From: JAEZHK01 sp964575255
GTDB lineage: Bacteria > Bacillota > Clostridia > Christensenellales > Aristaeellaceae
Reading direction: 5' to 3'
NCBI GenBank assembly: GCA_964575255.1
Contig: CAZNPZ010000004.1
Span: 50,611-114,610 of the forward strand
Length of the DNA stretch: 64,000 nucleotides
Shown piece by piece: positions 46,474 through 54,991 of this stretch (the stretch's first letter is position 1; every line of letters starts with the position of its first letter). The notes beneath the pieces are model-generated. The model had not been told where the DNA came from and made no database searches. It saw only the letters and a list, made by a program, of their open reading frames with translations. The translations under genes and the position numbers were made by a program.

Positions 46474-47801
46474 TCAGCTCGTCACTTGAAAAGAGGCTGT
46501 CCATCGACCCGGAAGTGGAGCTCCAGAAGCTTCTGTCCATGTTTCAGACTGGGGAAATGCCCGTATTCAATGCGGGCATGGCGCGCCATTTTGAAATCGC
46601 AAAGGCCAAACCCGATGAGTTTATCAACCATCCGCCCGTACTGGGCATTTCGTTTGGAGGTACGAACACCAAGATCATTCTCGCATCCATGAAGGGCGGC
46701 GAGATGATGATCCACAGGGTGTCGGCAGCCACGAATCCCGCCAAACCGATACACGTGTACGACTTTTTTGACGAAGTGCTCATGGGTGACCCGGTGTTCC
46801 TACAGTACCTCAAAAGTCCGTCTCCCGTGGTAGGCATCTCGGTGCCTACCCGGGTGCTTGGCAAGATTCCATTTCATGAGACGAAGGTGCCCACGATCGA
46901 CGGACTGCTGGCCCGAAACGAGTCCATGATGACGGACGAGTACGATCTGAGCAAAAGCTTTGCCAAGTATCTCAGTCAGCGGGGGCTTTCGCCGGCCGTT
47001 TTGTTCTACCAGGGAGACGGCATTGTGGCACACCACGGCGCCGTATCTCTCAGCGAGATGGGCGTTGATGACCGTTCGGTGCTGTTTGTGTGCGGCACGG
47101 GTATGGCCACCGGAGACGAGGAGGCCTATATTCAAGCCGGGATTGCCCGCATGCTCAACAACGGAGATGAGGTGCTTTACCCGGCCTCCGCGACCGAAAA
47201 CTATCAGTATCACTACGCAACGGCAGGCAAAGGCATTTTTAGTTTGATGGAGCGAGCGATACGTATTCGCGCCGCTGAGGCAGGCTCGTCGCTGGGCGCC
47301 TATGATCTGGCCCCCTATTTCGCGAACAATCACGGCAGCCGCACGGTCGGCGAGATTTGGTGGAGCAGCTTCGAGGGGCAGCGGGCCGAGGGTGTTGCCG
47401 GGAAGATTCAGGCGCTGGTGTCACCCGAGTCATACCAGGAACTGCAGGCGCTGGCTGGCTGGATCATGACGCGCTGTGTGTATTCCATGGCAAACACCGC
47501 AGTTGCTACCATTGCAAAGATGGGCCGAGCACCCAGCGGGAAAGGCCATATCGTCTTTTTTGAGGGCAGCATCGCCAACGCGCGCTTCGCCCACGACCTG
47601 CTCAAAGAACAGATCGCCGATCTGGTCAACAAGGAAGCACTGTTTACGCCCTTTGGCCTTGAGGCGCCACTTATGCCCAATATGGCCGCAACATATCGGA
47701 GCGTACTCCCCGTTGATGGCGTGTCGGAGAGGGATATAAAGGATGTGGACCTGACTGTGATTGGCGCCGCGACCATGGCCATGGCGCAGAACATATTCTA
47801 G
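46470..47801 (+). CDS. Hexokinase-like sugar kinase (ASKHA superfamily)
   Basis: Probable hexose kinase of 443 residues, divergent from ROK kinases and closer to eukaryotic-type hexokinase. Motifs: phosphate-1 LGISFGGTNTK at 58-68, a GISVPTR segment near 122-128 like the hexokinase sugar-binding region, a catalytic-type aspartate 183 in YQGDGIVAHHG, phosphate-2 CGTGMATG at 208-215 and an adenosine-type motif FFEGSIANA late in the chain. The ATGA overlap with the GH2 gene implies it phosphorylates the sugar released there, most simply mannose. GlcK/ROK signature cysteines are absent. Confidence 0.75.
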   Translation: MISSSLEKRLSIDPEVELQKLLSMFQTGEMPVFNAGMARHFEIAKAKPDEFINHPPVLGISFGGTNTKIILASMKGGEMMIHRVSAATNPAKPIHVYDFFDEVLMGDPVFLQYLKSPSPVVGISVPTRVLGKIPFHETKVPTIDGLLARNESMMTDEYDLSKSFAKYLSQRGLSPAVLFYQGDGIVAHHGAVSLSEMGVDDRSVLFVCGTGMATGDEEAYIQAGIARMLNNGDEVLYPASATENYQYHYATAGKGIFSLMERAIRIRAAEAGSSLGAYDLAPYFANNHGSRTVGEIWWSSFEGQRAEGVAGKIQALVSPESYQELQALAGWIMTRCVYSMANTAVATIAKMGRAPSGKGHIVFFEGSIANARFAHDLLKEQIADLVNKEALFTPFGLEAPLMPNMAATYRSVLPVDGVSERDIKDVDLTVIGAATMAMAQNIF

Positions 47802-47812
47802 GTAACCACTGA

Positions 47813-47841
47813 TTTAATCAGAAACGGTGACGTGGTATAAT
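47813..47841 (+). promoter_or_regulatory. Extended -10 promoter before the cupin-GH38 pair
   Basis: TGGTATAAT (TG at 47833, TATAAT at 47836-47841) is an extended -10 element; TTTAAT at 47813-47818 is a poor -35 at 17 bases. Confidence 0.5.
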
Positions 47842-47867
47842 AGGGATAAATTGGTGCGGTGAAAAAG

Positions 47868-48275
47868 ATGGAGAAGCAGCAGAGCATAGCGGATATCAAA
47901 TACGCCTTACGCCTGGGCCGAAAGCGCGCCAAACTCCTTCGGGCCGAAAACAGGCTGATATCCGAAGGCCTGATCGGCCCGGAGGATACGGACTGCTTCG
48001 CGCTCCAACGTCATCGGTTTGAGAACCGCCCGCTCGATCACCTTGCTGCGCCCGCCGTCTACATCGTCACAAAGGGGGAAGGCCGGCTCTTTGAACCTGA
48101 CGGGTACGCCCGCGCACTTAAAAAGGGCGATTACTTCTTCCTGCCCGCGTGCGCGTCCGGCCTTTATGGCGTCATGGGCGAACGCCCATGGAGTTTCTGG
48201 AATGCCTTCCCCGGCAAAGCCATGAACGCGCCCGCAATGCGTATGGAAACCTACTCCTCAGGCGAAATTGAATAA
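47868..48275 (+). CDS. Small cupin protein resembling the C-terminal domain of type I phosphomannose isomerase
   Basis: Protein of 135 residues. After a charged N-terminal helix region (ALRLGRKRAKLLRAENRL) it has a cupin-like beta barrel: AVYIVTKGEGRLFEPDG then ALKKGDYFFLPA, resembling the ManA C-terminal domain. The metal-binding N-terminal domain of ManA is absent, so isomerase activity is unlikely; a binding or regulatory role is possible. The start may instead be GTG 47859. The last codons overlap the frame of the GH38 gene region, indicating one transcript with the alpha-mannosidase. Confidence 0.6.
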   Translation: MEKQQSIADIKYALRLGRKRAKLLRAENRLISEGLIGPEDTDCFALQRHRFENRPLDHLAAPAVYIVTKGEGRLFEPDGYARALKKGDYFFLPACASGLYGVMGERPWSFWNAFPGKAMNAPAMRMETYSSGEIE

Positions 48276-48297
48276 GAACGAGAAGGGGAGAACGACG

Positions 48298-50757
48298 GTG
48301 CACACACCCATCGACCTGATCGGCAATGCGCATATTGACCCGGTATGGCTTTGGCGCTGGCAGGACGGCTTCGCCGAAATCAAGGCGACCTTCCGGGCTG
48401 CCCTGGACCGCATGAACGAGTTCCCGGACTTCATCTTTACATCCGCCTGCGCATGCTATTTCGAGTGGGTGGAGCGGAACGCACCGGAATTGTTTGAAGA
48501 GATCAGGCAGCGGGTGATGGAGGGAAGGTTTGTCATCACGGGAGGTTTCTGGATTCAGCCGGACTGCAACATTCCTTCCGGCGAGTCCTTCTGCCGTCAG
48601 GCGCTCTACAGCCAGCGATACTTCCGGGAAAAGTTCGGCCGCGCCGCCCGGATCGGCTACAACGTGGATTCCTTCGGGCACAATGGAATGATTCCCCAGA
48701 TCCTGAAAAAGTCCGGCATGGATGCCTACATATTCATGCGGCCCGACGAGCGCGAAAAAAACCTCCCGGCCAGCCTGTTTCATTGGCGCAGCCCGGACGG
48801 CAGCGCAGTCAGAGCCTTCCGCATTCCCATCAGCTATGGCGATTGGACAGGAAACCTGGACGTGGACGCATTCCCCGGACAGCACGCCGTCGTGGCCAAG
48901 ATCTTGGAAACGCAGCGCATGAGCCGCTATCAGGACTTGCCGATGATGTGCTTTTACGGCGTGGGCAACCACGGCGGAGGCCCGACCATCGCAGCCCTGC
49001 GGGCTATCGAGGATTTCCGCCGGGAACATCCGGACACCGTGCGCTATGCCTCACCCGAGATGTACTTTTCGGACGCACCCGGTCAGGGCATCCCGGCTGT
49101 AAGCGGGGATCTGCAGCACCATGCCAGCGGGTGCTACGCGGCGAATTCCCTCATTAAAAAGCTCAACCGCCGAGCGGAGAACCGGCTGCTCAGCGTCGAA
49201 AAGATAATGTCCACAGCTTTCAGTCTCATGGGTCATCCTTACAACCGTGCGCTTCTGATGCGAGCGTGGCGCAAGCTCTTGTTCAACCAATTCCATGACA
49301 TCCTGGCGGGCTGCTGCATCAAGGAAGCCTGTGAGGACGCAGTGGAATCATTCGGCGAAAGCCTCGCCATTGCCGCGGAACTGGGAAATGATGCGCTGCA
49401 GAAAATCACCTGGAACGTGGACACATCGGGCGGGCGTCCGCCGGTCTTGTCCAAGGAAGCGGACTGGATGCTCTGGGAGCGGGAAAACCGGGGCGTCCCT
49501 GTCGTCATTTTCAACCCTCATTCCTTTTGGGTGCAAGCGCCCATCCGGATAAACAAGGAAATTGCTGGTGCAACGGCCCATGACGGGACGTCCGTACCCG
49601 TGCAGAAGGTCCGGGGAGGCCAAACCAACGGCAAGGACATCCACAACACCCTGTTCGTGGCCAGCCTGCCGCCGCTGGGATACGCGACGTACTGGATCTT
49701 CAAGGAGCGCACGTTTGCGAAGGCGAGAATCGAAGGCGGCGCGCGCGCGGAAGAAGCGGAGCTGGAGAATGAGTACCTACGCGTCGCGTTCTGCCGCGAA
49801 ACCGGTAACATTTCTTCCATCTATGATAAGGTCGGGGACAAGGAGTTATTGAGCGCGCCCGCGTACGCGGCGGTGATCGACGAGACGGACAGCGATACCT
49901 GGGCGCATGGCGTCTTCGAATTCTCCAGGGAAGTCGGGCGCTTTGGCCAGCCCAAGATGTGTGTCTGTGAAAACGGCCCCTTATGTGCGTGCATCCGCGT
50001 GGAACAGCGGTTTGAGGACACCTTGATCCGACAGGAATTCAGCCTGATGGCGGGTCGCGCCCAGCTGGACGTGAGCGTGCGGATGGATGTGCGGCTTCGG
50101 CACAAACAGATCAAGCTCAATTTTCCGTTGGCGGTGCAAGGGGGTCAGCCGGTTTATTCCATGCCCTATGGGTACATTGAAAAGCGGGCGGACGGGCTTG
50201 AGGAGCCGTCCCAGCAATGGGTGGCGGTTGCAAAGAACGGCGCGCCAGAATTCGCGCTGATCAATAACGGCAAGTACAGCTTTTCGATGAAAGACCACGT
50301 CATCAGGATGATGGCGGTGCGCACACCGGCCTATGCCGACCACTACGGAGACCGGGATGGGCTGATGGAGTACACCGACCAAGGCGTCAGCGAATTCCAA
50401 TACGCGCTGCTGCCCGACCCGAAAACGTTCGAAGAAGTCGTGCGCGCCGCGCGGCTTTTAAATCAACCCCCGGAACTGGTTGTGGAAACGTATCACAAGG
50501 GACCGCTGCCGCCCTGCCAGAGCGTGATCCAAATCTCCCATGACAGCGTCATCTGCGAGGTCTTCAAGCGCAGCGAGGACGGGGACGGCTATGTATTGCG
50601 CCTGTTCGACGCTTCAGGGAGGGGCGCCGAGGGCGTGTCGGTCCACTGCGTGGGACGGGAAGTTTCCCTGTCGTTCAATCCGCAGGAAATCAAGACAGTT
50701 TTCTTGTCGGACGATATCTCCATACCTGCCAGAGAATGCTTGATTACGGAACTTTAG
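48298..50757 (+). CDS. Alpha-mannosidase, GH38 family
   Basis: Cytoplasmic retaining alpha-mannosidase of 819 residues. Zinc ligands His12 and Asp14 are in NAHIDPVWLW, and the nucleophile is Asp124 in YNVDSFGHNG. Segments GGFWIQPDCN and GVGNHGGGPT are family features, and the C-terminal beta-sandwich domains are complete. I choose GTG 48298 with AAGGGGAG 7 bases upstream; the TTG at 48268 lies within the cupin gene and has no ribosome site. With the GH2 enzyme and the kinase it forms a module for alpha- and beta-mannosides such as N-glycan cores. No importer lies within the module. Confidence 0.92.
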   Translation: MHTPIDLIGNAHIDPVWLWRWQDGFAEIKATFRAALDRMNEFPDFIFTSACACYFEWVERNAPELFEEIRQRVMEGRFVITGGFWIQPDCNIPSGESFCRQALYSQRYFREKFGRAARIGYNVDSFGHNGMIPQILKKSGMDAYIFMRPDEREKNLPASLFHWRSPDGSAVRAFRIPISYGDWTGNLDVDAFPGQHAVVAKILETQRMSRYQDLPMMCFYGVGNHGGGPTIAALRAIEDFRREHPDTVRYASPEMYFSDAPGQGIPAVSGDLQHHASGCYAANSLIKKLNRRAENRLLSVEKIMSTAFSLMGHPYNRALLMRAWRKLLFNQFHDILAGCCIKEACEDAVESFGESLAIAAELGNDALQKITWNVDTSGGRPPVLSKEADWMLWERENRGVPVVIFNPHSFWVQAPIRINKEIAGATAHDGTSVPVQKVRGGQTNGKDIHNTLFVASLPPLGYATYWIFKERTFAKARIEGGARAEEAELENEYLRVAFCRETGNISSIYDKVGDKELLSAPAYAAVIDETDSDTWAHGVFEFSREVGRFGQPKMCVCENGPLCACIRVEQRFEDTLIRQEFSLMAGRAQLDVSVRMDVRLRHKQIKLNFPLAVQGGQPVYSMPYGYIEKRADGLEEPSQQWVAVAKNGAPEFALINNGKYSFSMKDHVIRMMAVRTPAYADHYGDRDGLMEYTDQGVSEFQYALLPDPKTFEEVVRAARLLNQPPELVVETYHKGPLPPCQSVIQISHDSVICEVFKRSEDGDGYVLRLFDASGRGAEGVSVHCVGREVSLSFNPQEIKTVFLSDDISIPARECLITEL

Positions 50758-50800
50758 GTAGTAAGGATTACTTACGAGAGGGAATGTGAAGTTGCGGTGG

Positions 50801-51190
50801 TTAAGAGAACTCCACGACGCTATCATATGCCATTGCCGACACTCCGTGAAAAACGGGGCATCCTACCCTTAAGAACCAGGTAAGCTCATTGTGATACCGT
50901 TCATACCTGAATAGGATTTGCACCGCCTGATCGTCCTCAGCCATCATCCGATGGCGGAGCGCTTCGAGCGCCGGGTGTCTGACGAGCTGCTGCCTGCCCT
51001 CCGGATGCACGGTCTGTACGCCAGGGGAGAACAGTATGATAATCGGCACATCTGCATCGCGACGCGCACAGGTAATTGAGGAACGCAGATGCTTAAGACT
51101 CTGGAAGCGAAGGTCACGAAAGAAAACTCGACGACATCGGCTACCGTATATTGCTCCTTGGGCGCAGTCCGCAGCAAACTGGCCGTCATT
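50801..51190 (-). pseudogene. Possible frameshifted relic of an unknown protein
   Basis: Two minus-strand frames look protein-like in sequence: upstream YTVADVVEFSFVTFASR (ending near 51085) and downstream PALEALRHRMMAEDDQAVQI followed by FRYERYHNELTWFLRVG. Together they could be one short protein with a frameshift. I do not recognise the family, and the call rests on amino-acid composition and apparent frame switch only. Confidence 0.3.
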
Positions 51191-51724
51191 TACCCCGGCA
51201 GGATGGCCTGATCCTGAATCTGACTTAGGCAAATCCGCCCGCCAGCCTTGACGAAACGTCGGCGGAAACGCTATCGTATCCTTGCCGACGGTGTCGGGAA
51301 CTCAGAAATCGCGACTTCGCAACGCCATCGACTGGCAAAGTCTTGCATTTACTCCGGCAACCCGTCAAGACCCAGATGCCTTACGGCGGTGCTCTCATGG
51401 CCATTTCCAGAGCCAACCACGTCTGGCTCATCTGAAGCCAATAACAAAGCCCAGCGCGGCACGCGTTTAGGCGGCGTGGCCTCGGCCAGTGACCGGAAGA
51501 CTGGCTTTCATCTGTAACACCATGAGCGCTGTCAACGTATCTTCTTCCGAATTCTCCGTTGACGGCTAGGCAGAAGTCGTAATAGTTTTGGTTTACTGAG
51601 AATCAGGGATTGGCCCCAATGACGGTGTGCTGGAACAGACGCAGTTCCGAGTCCGCGATACAGGCACGAGGCACCACTTTCAAGTCGAACGTCGATCTGA
51701 ACTCGCACCAGAGTCAGGACGCCC

Positions 51725-51997
51725 CGAACCAACGTCTTCATCGAGCGCTACAACCGGACCATCCTGGACGAGTTCTTCCGCGTCGCCTTCCGGGAAAACT
51801 ACTACGAGTCGGTCGAGGCGCTTCAAGCCGACATGGACGTCTGGCTTGAACACTACAACCGGGAGCGCCCGCACCGGGGCTACAGAAACCGAGGCAAGCG
51901 CCCCTACGACACGATCCTGGAATTGTCGGTACATGCTTTTCGGGATTTCAAGATACGAATATTTAACTTGTCAATCGTTGCACATAGTGCAACTTAG
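51725..51997 (+). pseudogene. IS481-like transposase C-terminal remnant (right copy)
   Basis: An open frame without a start encodes the end of a DDE transposase: RTNVFIERYNRTILDEFFRV, FRENYYESVEALQADMDVWL and RPHRGYRNRGKRPYDTIL, then runs on to a TAG at 51995. The catalytic core upstream is lost. 51801-51924 matches the left copy at 43579-43702 at about 95% but on the opposite strand. Its readthrough end overlaps the palindrome at 51977. Confidence 0.8.
51977..51993. promoter_or_regulatory. 17-bp operator, copy 1 (upstream of TPP-enzyme operon)
   Basis: A perfect palindrome, GTTGCAC-ATA-GTGCAAC. Exactly 18 bases separate it from the -35 box at 52012, centring it near -62 from the expected start. 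The same arrangement is found at 56478. The likely binder is the IclR regulator encoded between them. Confidence 0.65.
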
Positions 51998-52011
51998 TTT
52001 TTTATCGTACA

Positions 52012-52040
52012 TTGCTTGTGGCACTTTGTTTTGTTATACT
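52012..52040 (+). promoter_or_regulatory. Promoter of the TPP-enzyme operon
   Basis: TTGCTT at 52012-52017 and TATACT at 52035-52040, spacer 17 bases. The imperfect -35 fits an activator-assisted promoter. Confidence 0.6.
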
Positions 52041-52066
52041 GAGTTTACGCAAGCGAGGGAAGAGGG

Positions 52067-53881
52067 ATGGTGCAAGTGAAGCTGACCGGCGGCCAAATCG
52101 TGGTCAGGTACCTTGAAAAGGAAGGCGTACCGTATGCGCTGGGAATCCCTGGTCACGGCATTTTCGGCTTCTTTGACGCGCTGCGGGAGTCGGATCTGGC
52201 TGGGAAAATCCGGTATCTGCAGGTCAAGCACGAGCAGACAGCGGCGCACATCGCCGACGGCTATTTCAGAATGAAGGGTGAGCCGCTGGCGGTTTTCGCG
52301 TCCATCGGCCCCGGCTCACTGAACACCATGATCGGGCTTGCGACGGCCTACGTCGATTCCAGCGCGTTCTTCGAGGTGATCGGCGACGCGCACGTGCAGA
52401 TGAAGGGCGTGGGCGTACTTCAGGAAGTGGAGCGTTATCAGGATTCCAACATCCTGCGCGCGTTTGAGCCGCTCGCGAAGCGCGCGTGGCGCGCCGAAAG
52501 CCCCGGCCAGCTGCCGCGCGTGATGCAGCGCGCGTTCAATCAGATGTTGACGGGGCGAAGCGGCCCGGTGGTCGTTTCGCTTCCGATGAACGTGCAGGCC
52601 GCCGACGCGGATGTGACCCTGCCCGAACCCGGCGCGCACCGCGCCGCGCAGAAGCCCAGCGGCGATCCCGCGGCAATCGCGGCGGCGGCAAATCTGATGC
52701 GGGGCGCGAAGCGTCCGGTGATCCTGGCCGGCGGCGCGCTGCTGGCACCGGGCGCCAAGGAGAAACTGGTTCGCCTCGCCGAAGCCTGGGGCGCGGCGGT
52801 GGTGACCACGATGGCTTCTAAATCCGCCTTCCCGGAGGATCACCCGCTGAACGGCTTCCACACCGGCTCCAAAGGCACCCCGGTGGGGCTGAAACTCACC
52901 CGCGAGGCGGACGTTGTGCTGGCGCTGGGAACCCGCTTTGCCGATGAAACGACCTGCTCCTACCGCCGGGGCGCGGGCTTTTCTTTCCCGGAGACGAAAC
53001 TGATCCAGGTAGATCTGGAGCCCGGCGAGATCGGCAAGAACTACCCCTGCGACGTGGGGATTCTGGGCGACGTTTCGCAGGTGATGGCGCAGCTGACCGA
53101 CGCGCTCACCGAGGCGGGCGCGTGCCCCGCGGGCGGCTCGGAGGCGTACCGGCAGGAGATTCTAAATCTTAAGGCCGCGTGGAAGGAAGTCATCCGAAAG
53201 AAGCGGGAAGCGCGGTACGACCTGATCACCATCTCCCAGCTGGTGGGGGAACTCAATGATTGCGCGCCGGAGGACGCGGTAATCGCCACCTCGTCGGGCA
53301 ACACGCAGGCGCAGCTCTTCCAGGAGTTTGAGTTTAAAGCAGGGCAGCGGCATTTGACGACGGGCGGTTTTTCGACGATGGGCTGGGCGATGCCCGCCGC
53401 GATCGGCGCAAAGCTGGCATGCCCGGATCGTCCGGTGATCGCGCTGATGGGCGACGGCGATTTCATGATGACCATGCAGGAACTGTCGTTCCTCGCGCAG
53501 TACGAGGTGCCCGTCGTGGTGATCGTCGCCAACAACCGCGGCTGGATGGCCATCAAAGACCTTCAGTATGACGTACTGGGCGCGGAGCACGCGTTCGGGA
53601 ATGACTTTGAGAAGGCGGGGTCGCCCTACTCTCCCGATTTTGAGGCAATCGCCAAGGCGTTTGGAATCGACGCCTGCACCATCTCGCAGCCAGGAGAGCT
53701 TTCCGGGGCGCTTACACGCGCGCTGGACAGTGGAAAACCTGCGCTGATCAGCGTAGACGTATGCCGCGAATACCCGGCTTCCGGCGGCGAGGCGTTCGGC
53801 TGGTGGGACGTGCCGATCCCCACGTACATGCCGGAGCGCCGGAAAGCCTACGAGCAAGGCCTTCAGGAGGAACAGGTATGA
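52067..53881 (+). CDS. Thiamine-diphosphate-dependent enzyme, acetolactate synthase/IolD-like
   Basis: Cytoplasmic TPP enzyme of 604 residues in the three-domain acetolactate-synthase layout. Glu56 in QVKHEQTAAHIADGY is the cofactor-activating residue; SIGPGSLNTM follows; the TPP/Mg motif begins at MGDGDFMM and ends at VANNRGW. The N-terminal GIPGHGIFGFF resembles both acetolactate synthases and IolD, the inositol-pathway acylhydrolase. The ATG at 52067 follows AGGGAAGAGGG. Its ATGA overlap with a Gfo/Idh gene suggests consecutive reactions. It is probably not biosynthetic: no ilvN-type small subunit or ilv gene is adjacent. Confidence 0.8.
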   Translation: MVQVKLTGGQIVVRYLEKEGVPYALGIPGHGIFGFFDALRESDLAGKIRYLQVKHEQTAAHIADGYFRMKGEPLAVFASIGPGSLNTMIGLATAYVDSSAFFEVIGDAHVQMKGVGVLQEVERYQDSNILRAFEPLAKRAWRAESPGQLPRVMQRAFNQMLTGRSGPVVVSLPMNVQAADADVTLPEPGAHRAAQKPSGDPAAIAAAANLMRGAKRPVILAGGALLAPGAKEKLVRLAEAWGAAVVTTMASKSAFPEDHPLNGFHTGSKGTPVGLKLTREADVVLALGTRFADETTCSYRRGAGFSFPETKLIQVDLEPGEIGKNYPCDVGILGDVSQVMAQLTDALTEAGACPAGGSEAYRQEILNLKAAWKEVIRKKREARYDLITISQLVGELNDCAPEDAVIATSSGNTQAQLFQEFEFKAGQRHLTTGGFSTMGWAMPAAIGAKLACPDRPVIALMGDGDFMMTMQELSFLAQYEVPVVVIVANNRGWMAIKDLQYDVLGAEHAFGNDFEKAGSPYSPDFEAIAKAFGIDACTISQPGELSGALTRALDSGKPALISVDVCREYPASGGEAFGWWDVPIPTYMPERRKAYEQGLQEEQV

Positions 53882-54987
53882 CGGACGGGATGCTGAATGT
53901 CCTCGTCGTCGGCTGCGGGCGGATCGCCACGCTGAACGTGCTGGGCTATAAGGACAATCCCCATGCCAGGGTCTTCGCGCTGTGTGATCTTGACGAAGCC
54001 CGCGCCCGCGCGTTCGCGAAGGAGACCGGCGCGGAGCGGATCTATACCGACTACGATACGGCGCTCCGCGACCCCGATGTGGACATCGTGGAGCTGCTGG
54101 TTCCGCACAACCTGCACTGCGGGATGGCGGTCAAGGCCTGCGAGGCGGGCAAGCACGTCTCGGTGCAAAAACCCATGGCACTGTCGCTAGCGGAATGCGA
54201 CCGGATGATCGACGCCGCGAAGCGCGCGGGTGTGCTCCTCAAGGTCTATGAAAACTTCGTGTTCTACCCGCCCTACGTGCTGGCGAAGAAGCTGATCGAC
54301 GAAGGCAAAATCGGCGAGCCGCTGTCGATCCGTCTTAAAATGAACGCCGGGTGTGACAAGTACGGCTGGCGTGTCGATCCGGCCACCTGGGCGTGGCGCA
54401 TGCAGGAGGAACTGAGCGGCGGCGGGGAACTGGTGTTTGACGACGGCAACCACAAGTTCTCACTGGCCAGATACCTGATGGGCGAGCCGGAGACGGTGTT
54501 CGCGTTCATCGGCCATACGCCGATGGAGGGCGAGCTATACAAGGACAAAGACGGAAAACTCGTTCAGTTCTATCAGGACGCGCCGTCGGTGATCGTCTGG
54601 AAGTATCAGGATTCTCAAAAATTCGGCGTGTTCGACATCACCTACTCGAAGGATCTGGAGATCCGGTCGGACTACTACGCCTGCGACGAGCGCGTGGAGG
54701 TCACCGGCACGAAGGGCGTACTCTGGGTCACGCGCTGCACCGGCAAGATGCTTCAGATCCCCTCCGTCATCGTCTACCGGGACTGCGAAACCACCACCTA
54801 CGACAACCTCCGGGACGACTGGGCGGATTCCTTTATCGATTCCACGAAGGATTTCGTCGAGGCGGTGCGCCTGAACCGGCCGCCGAGGCTTTCCGGCGAG
54901 GACGGAAAACAGGTGCTGAAATTCTCGCTGGCCGCGCTGCGCTCGGCGCGGGAGGGGCGGCCGATCCGAATGGACGAAATGGAGTGA
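53878..54987 (+). CDS. Gfo/Idh/MocA-family oxidoreductase
   Basis: NAD(P)-dependent sugar or polyol dehydrogenase of 369 residues. The N-terminal Rossmann motif is VVGCGRIA; the usual EKP motif reads VQKPMALS, with Gln in place of Glu; the catalytic-type histidine is in FDDGNHKFSLARY. The ATG at 53878 overlaps the preceding stop (ATGA) and follows GGAGGAAC; an upstream frame from 53761 lies inside the TPP gene. It is 4 bases ahead of an RpiB-like gene. The substrate is unknown; the EKP variant may indicate an unusual role for the lysine pair. Confidence 0.85.
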   Translation: MTDGMLNVLVVGCGRIATLNVLGYKDNPHARVFALCDLDEARARAFAKETGAERIYTDYDTALRDPDVDIVELLVPHNLHCGMAVKACEAGKHVSVQKPMALSLAECDRMIDAAKRAGVLLKVYENFVFYPPYVLAKKLIDEGKIGEPLSIRLKMNAGCDKYGWRVDPATWAWRMQEELSGGGELVFDDGNHKFSLARYLMGEPETVFAFIGHTPMEGELYKDKDGKLVQFYQDAPSVIVWKYQDSQKFGVFDITYSKDLEIRSDYYACDERVEVTGTKGVLWVTRCTGKMLQIPSVIVYRDCETTTYDNLRDDWADSFIDSTKDFVEAVRLNRPPRLSGEDGKQVLKFSLAALRSAREGRPIRMDEME

Positions 54988-54991
54988 TACG

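Larger units (their letters stand above)
50758..52066. other. 1.3-kb decayed intergenic region
   Basis: No intact gene. 50801-51190 may be a frameshifted relic on the minus strand. 51200-51700 shows only short frames without family resemblance. 51725-51997 is the right-hand transposase remnant. 51977-52040 carries an operator-promoter arrangement for the next operon. Confidence 0.6.

Noticed and set aside
52067..53881. Biosynthetic acetolactate synthase
   Set aside because: No regulatory small subunit or ilv genes; the context is catabolic and the gene is coupled to a Gfo/Idh dehydrogenase.
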